Origin: Rhizoctonia solani
Lineage: Eukaryota; Basidiomycota; Agaricomycetes; Cantharellales; Ceratobasidiaceae
Direction: 5' to 3'
Assembly (NCBI RefSeq): GCF_016906535.1
Contig: NC_057376.1
Span: forward strand, 1,612,001-1,676,000
Length of the DNA stretch: 64,000 nt
Shown here: in pieces, positions 61,531 to 64,000 of the stretch
Layout: each line of letters starts with the position of its first letter
Numbering within the stretch: position 1 is the first letter of the stretch
Notes under the pieces: generated by a model
Told to the model about the DNA's origin: nothing
Databases searched by the model: none
What the model saw: only the letters and a program-made list of their open reading frames with translations
Translations under genes and position numbers: made by a program

Positions 61531-63302
61531 ATGTCTACTTTTAGCCCATGGTTTTGCGCAGTCGTGTTCTCCCTTATGCTCACAGTAGGTTGCGTATAAT
61601 AAAACCATATAAACTCTAATTAACAGTACGACAGGGAGTAATACTTGCACAGGTATGCATGCTTCAGTGAAGTGAGCCATGCATTAATTTATCTACAATT
61701 TCAGACCTACAATTATGTCGAGGAGCGACCAAAGGACCCGTTCTTAGTGCAATTGTTGGTATATACCTCTTTTGTTTTGTGTATAGGTGAGCCGTGTTGG
61801 ATGTTCCGTTGTACACATCCTCAAGTGACCATGCTCAGCCAAGTCCGCCTCAACTCTGGCAATAACGGTGCGTGTTGTACGCTTTCTGGAAATTCTTGAC
61901 TAAATAAGTGTGGTGGTTAACGTTGCAGTGGCGGCTGTTCAGTGAGTGATTGCCTTGTATCCCCGTGATGACGGCCAAAGCTGATAGCACATCATTTAGT
62001 CAAGCATTTTGGAGATTTTCTCAATGTATGTATCGTATGTAATACCGTTATTGTTTATCTCTATAGCTCTGTTATAGGTCGGCATCCCCCGCTGTCGATC
62101 AAAAGATCACCACTGTGTGGGGATCATTCATGGGTCTTATTGTTCAGGCCTATTTCATACACCGGGGGTTTGTTTTGTCGCGCAATTGGTACTTCTTGAT
62201 CGTAGCGTCGTTGGCATCAATCATCGGGTTTGTTGGCTCAATCATCCTGGTATGTGCATAACGTTTTGCTGGAGCAATTTGTTGAGTAGACACAAGTGCT
62301 ATGTGGTGTTCACGCTCAAAGGCATCCCTCCACCACTCTACCTCCAATCGGGTGAGTACTCAATAGGAAACAACCAAGTCAAGTACTGATTCTTTTATTC
62401 AAGCTAACATGATGGTTATTGGTACTGTCGTGGCGGACGCCTTGATTACTGGTTTCACCTGTTGGTAAGGTTGTTCATTTATACGAGCTGTCGAGTTTCA
62501 TGTGACGCTATCACACTCAAGGTACCTGCTCAACCAACGCAAGCAATCTTCATTCGCCAGTACCAACACCCTGATTGTACGCTTAGTTACTACATCCATG
62601 CAATCTGCTGTCCCTCCCCTCATTTGGTGAGTGCATTCAAGCCCTGAGAGATAAGAGCGTCAAGTGTATCTTACTTTATCGATATAGTGCAATATTCAAC
62701 TTGGTGTGCATATGTTTATATTTTCAGATGCTACTTGCCTCATTCACTCTCCAGATTTTTAACTCTCGTTCAAACGCAACCGACAATGCTTGGGTCCTTT
62801 GCTTCAATGTTCTTCTCCCATACTTCTATGTCGTGAGCTTGATGTTCACGGTAGGAGGTCATTTCTTAGTGGATCTACAGACCTTTATTGACCTTCTACC
62901 ATACTAGATCAATTCTCGTGCCCGACTACGTACAGCTGGAGGTAGTCAAAGTGATAGAGCAAATGTGTATGGCATGCACTCTCTTCCTAAGAACGGTAGG
63001 TGTCTATATTGCAACAAGCTGTCACTAGCGTTGAGTTTATGATGTCTGTAGCGTAATCCAGAGGGCACTGAGCGCTCTGCCACTCAGGTTTATGTGACAA
63101 CTCAGACACGGACCGACCAGATCAACGTGCGTGGAGTCAATGAGGACCATATGAGTTCTTTCATAGATATCAAAGGCTGATGTATAACTATATAATTTAG
63201 TCGGCGGAGCGCGGGGATATTCCTAGCGATCGCCGTTCGGTGGACTCCAGTTCACATGTCTCTGTGGGAGACAAGAAACGACGTTTGGGAGACGACTTTT
63301 GA
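61531..63302 (+). CDS. DUF6534-family multi-pass membrane protein
   Basis: A basidiomycete membrane family with seven predicted helices and no known function. The likely start is ATG 61531 (MSTFSPWFCAVVFSLMLT). The following exons give GVILAQTYNYVEERPKDPFL, a family hallmark (Q-Y, then KDP before helix two), and LLVYTSFVLCIGEP. Next are TTVWGSFMGLIVQAYFIHR with NWYFLIVASLASIIGFVGSI (62110-62250), NMMVIGTVVADALITGFTCW, YLLNQRKQSSFASTNTLIVR (62520-62580) and LVTTSMQSAVPPLIW. The seventh helix region is CFNVLLPYFYVVSLMFTINSRARLR (62800-62945); the Asn-Ser-Arg after the last helix is typical. The cytoplasmic tail is polar and ends with GDKKRRLGDDF at 63302. The join of exon one is out of phase by one base, so the N terminus is tentative. 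Confidence 0.78.
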
Positions 63303-63840
63303 TATAAGCTATGCAAATATGTTCGATTTATTTCGGGATTTGGACAAATATATGACCATATGATAACAATATTCTCGATTTCTTGGATCTTTGGAGTAGC
63401 TATTGACAATACATTGAGTTGTTGTCAACAATATCCCGCCACAGGAGCAGTTCTATACCATCAAACTTGGACAATCAAGCACGCAGAATCAGTGGCGCCT
63501 TCGGCCGATGGTGTCGGGGTCCAATGTTTAAACCTAGGATAATTTGGGTATTTAACACGCCTCCGCTATACCGCATGTAGACTGCTAACCAGTATGCATA
63601 TGTGTACAACCTAAAATGGACATAACCGGAGAGGCCGAGCTGACTTCATCTATTTGCGAATTAATTTGGGAATAGCTAAATGATTTCCAGTACAATATGG
63701 TGCACTAGTTTTCCGAAAGTATATAGAACCGAGCATACAGCTTTTTGCAATCTACGAGCGGTCGTCCATGCGCTGCACATACGGATTCACATAATTGATA
63801 TCGATTTTGCACTCAAAATTTAATATGCATGTTAAGACGA
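63303..63840. other. Convergent intergenic region
   Basis: Between the 3' ends of the DUF6534 gene and the cysteinyl-tRNA synthetase gene. No gene recognised. Confidence 0.5.
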
Positions 63841-64000
63841 TCACTTTCTGCCCCCAGCCACCCATGCGTTCCATTCTTCATGCGCTTTGTTTTGAATCTC
63901 CCACTCTTTCGCTAGCTTTTTAGAGCGGCTCTTGGGGAGCTCGGCACCTGTAGCATCTGTCAACGGAAGCCCACGATCGTCCCAAGACCCATATGTTCCC
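63841..64000 (-). CDS. CRS1: Cysteinyl-tRNA synthetase, C-terminal end only
   Basis: The last 52 codons of a gene that runs beyond the window. The frame reads GTYGSWDDRGLPLTDATGAE then LPKSRSKKLAKEWEIQNKAH and ends EEWNAWVAGGRK at a TGA (63841-63843). The pattern of an aromatic residue, D..GLP..D..G.EL.KS..KKL and a basic, Gln/His-rich helix matches the C-terminal extension of eukaryotic CysRS. Only the extension is visible, so the call rests on this pattern alone. Confidence 0.65.
   Translation of the reverse strand, partial: GTYGSWDDRGLPLTDATGAELPKSRSKKLAKEWEIQNKAHEEWNAWVAGGRK

Noticed and set aside
1..64000. tRNA, rRNA, CRISPR arrays, operons, viral or toxin genes
   Set aside because: None seen on either strand. 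CRISPR arrays and operons are not expected in a fungal chromosome, and no tRNA B-box with matching cloverleaf was found by eye.

Overview
The window is nuclear DNA of a filamentous basidiomycete. Most genes are broken by many short GT-AG introns of about 50-75 bases. Genes lie on both strands without operons, and the proteins are fungal in type: glutaminase A, the DUF6534 membrane family, tyrosinase, yapsin-like aspartic proteases and a Tom1-type HECT ligase. An Agaricomycete, possibly Rhizoctonia-like, fits the gene families; that assignment is inference. All coding models below were assembled by eye from exon translations, so splice sites are approximate.

Layout. 1-4.9 kb: two tandem glutaminase A-type secreted enzymes (the first cut by the window edge), each ending in a GPI-signal-like tail, then a short relic of a third copy. 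5.5-7.0 kb: a seven-helix membrane protein (minus). 7.6-9.1 kb: RPB3 of RNA polymerase II with a Trp-Gly-rich tail (minus), divergent from an alkyladenine-type DNA glycosylase (9.4-10.9 kb). 11.5-14.1 kb: TBC-domain Rab GAP. 15.0-17.9 kb: Mei2-like RNA-binding protein (minus). 19.1-20.5 kb: HAD hydrolase, convergent with mitochondrial ribosomal protein bS6m. 21.3-33.4 kb: a giant Tom1/HUWE1-like E3 ubiquitin ligase. 33.8-35.0 kb: HMG-box factor. 35.9-38.4 kb: PPG1-type protein phosphatase. 39.3-43.7 kb: tandem aspartic proteases (minus). 43.9-44.5 kb: CIA30-like complex I assembly factor. 45.4-46.2 kb: C2H2 zinc-finger protein (minus). 47.8-49.8 kb: MutY adenine glycosylase (minus). 50.1-51.0 kb: intradiol dioxygenase. 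51.2-52.3 kb: ornithine decarboxylase antizyme (minus), divergent from RPS2 (53.1-54.0 kb). 54.1-56.5 kb: unrecognised protein (minus). 58.6-60.5 kb: tyrosinase (minus). 61.5-63.3 kb: DUF6534 membrane protein. 63.8 kb to the end: the 3' end of cysteinyl-tRNA synthetase (minus).

The genes do not form one pathway. There are housekeeping genes (RPB3, RPS2, bS6m, CysRS, CIA30, DNA glycosylases, TOM1, PPG1, antizyme) among secreted or surface accessory genes, often in tandem copies (glutaminases, aspartic proteases, tyrosinase, membrane proteins).

The strongest whole-window signal is technical or evolutionary: in about nine places the frame of a conserved or clearly coding exon is lost and regained as if exactly one base were missing, often in a short homopolymer. 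This looks more like assembly indels than nine independent gene deaths, and automatic gene calls here would be damaged. The best genuine biology candidates are the recoded antizyme, the GW/WG-rich RPB3 tail and the unrecognised gene at 54-56 kb.
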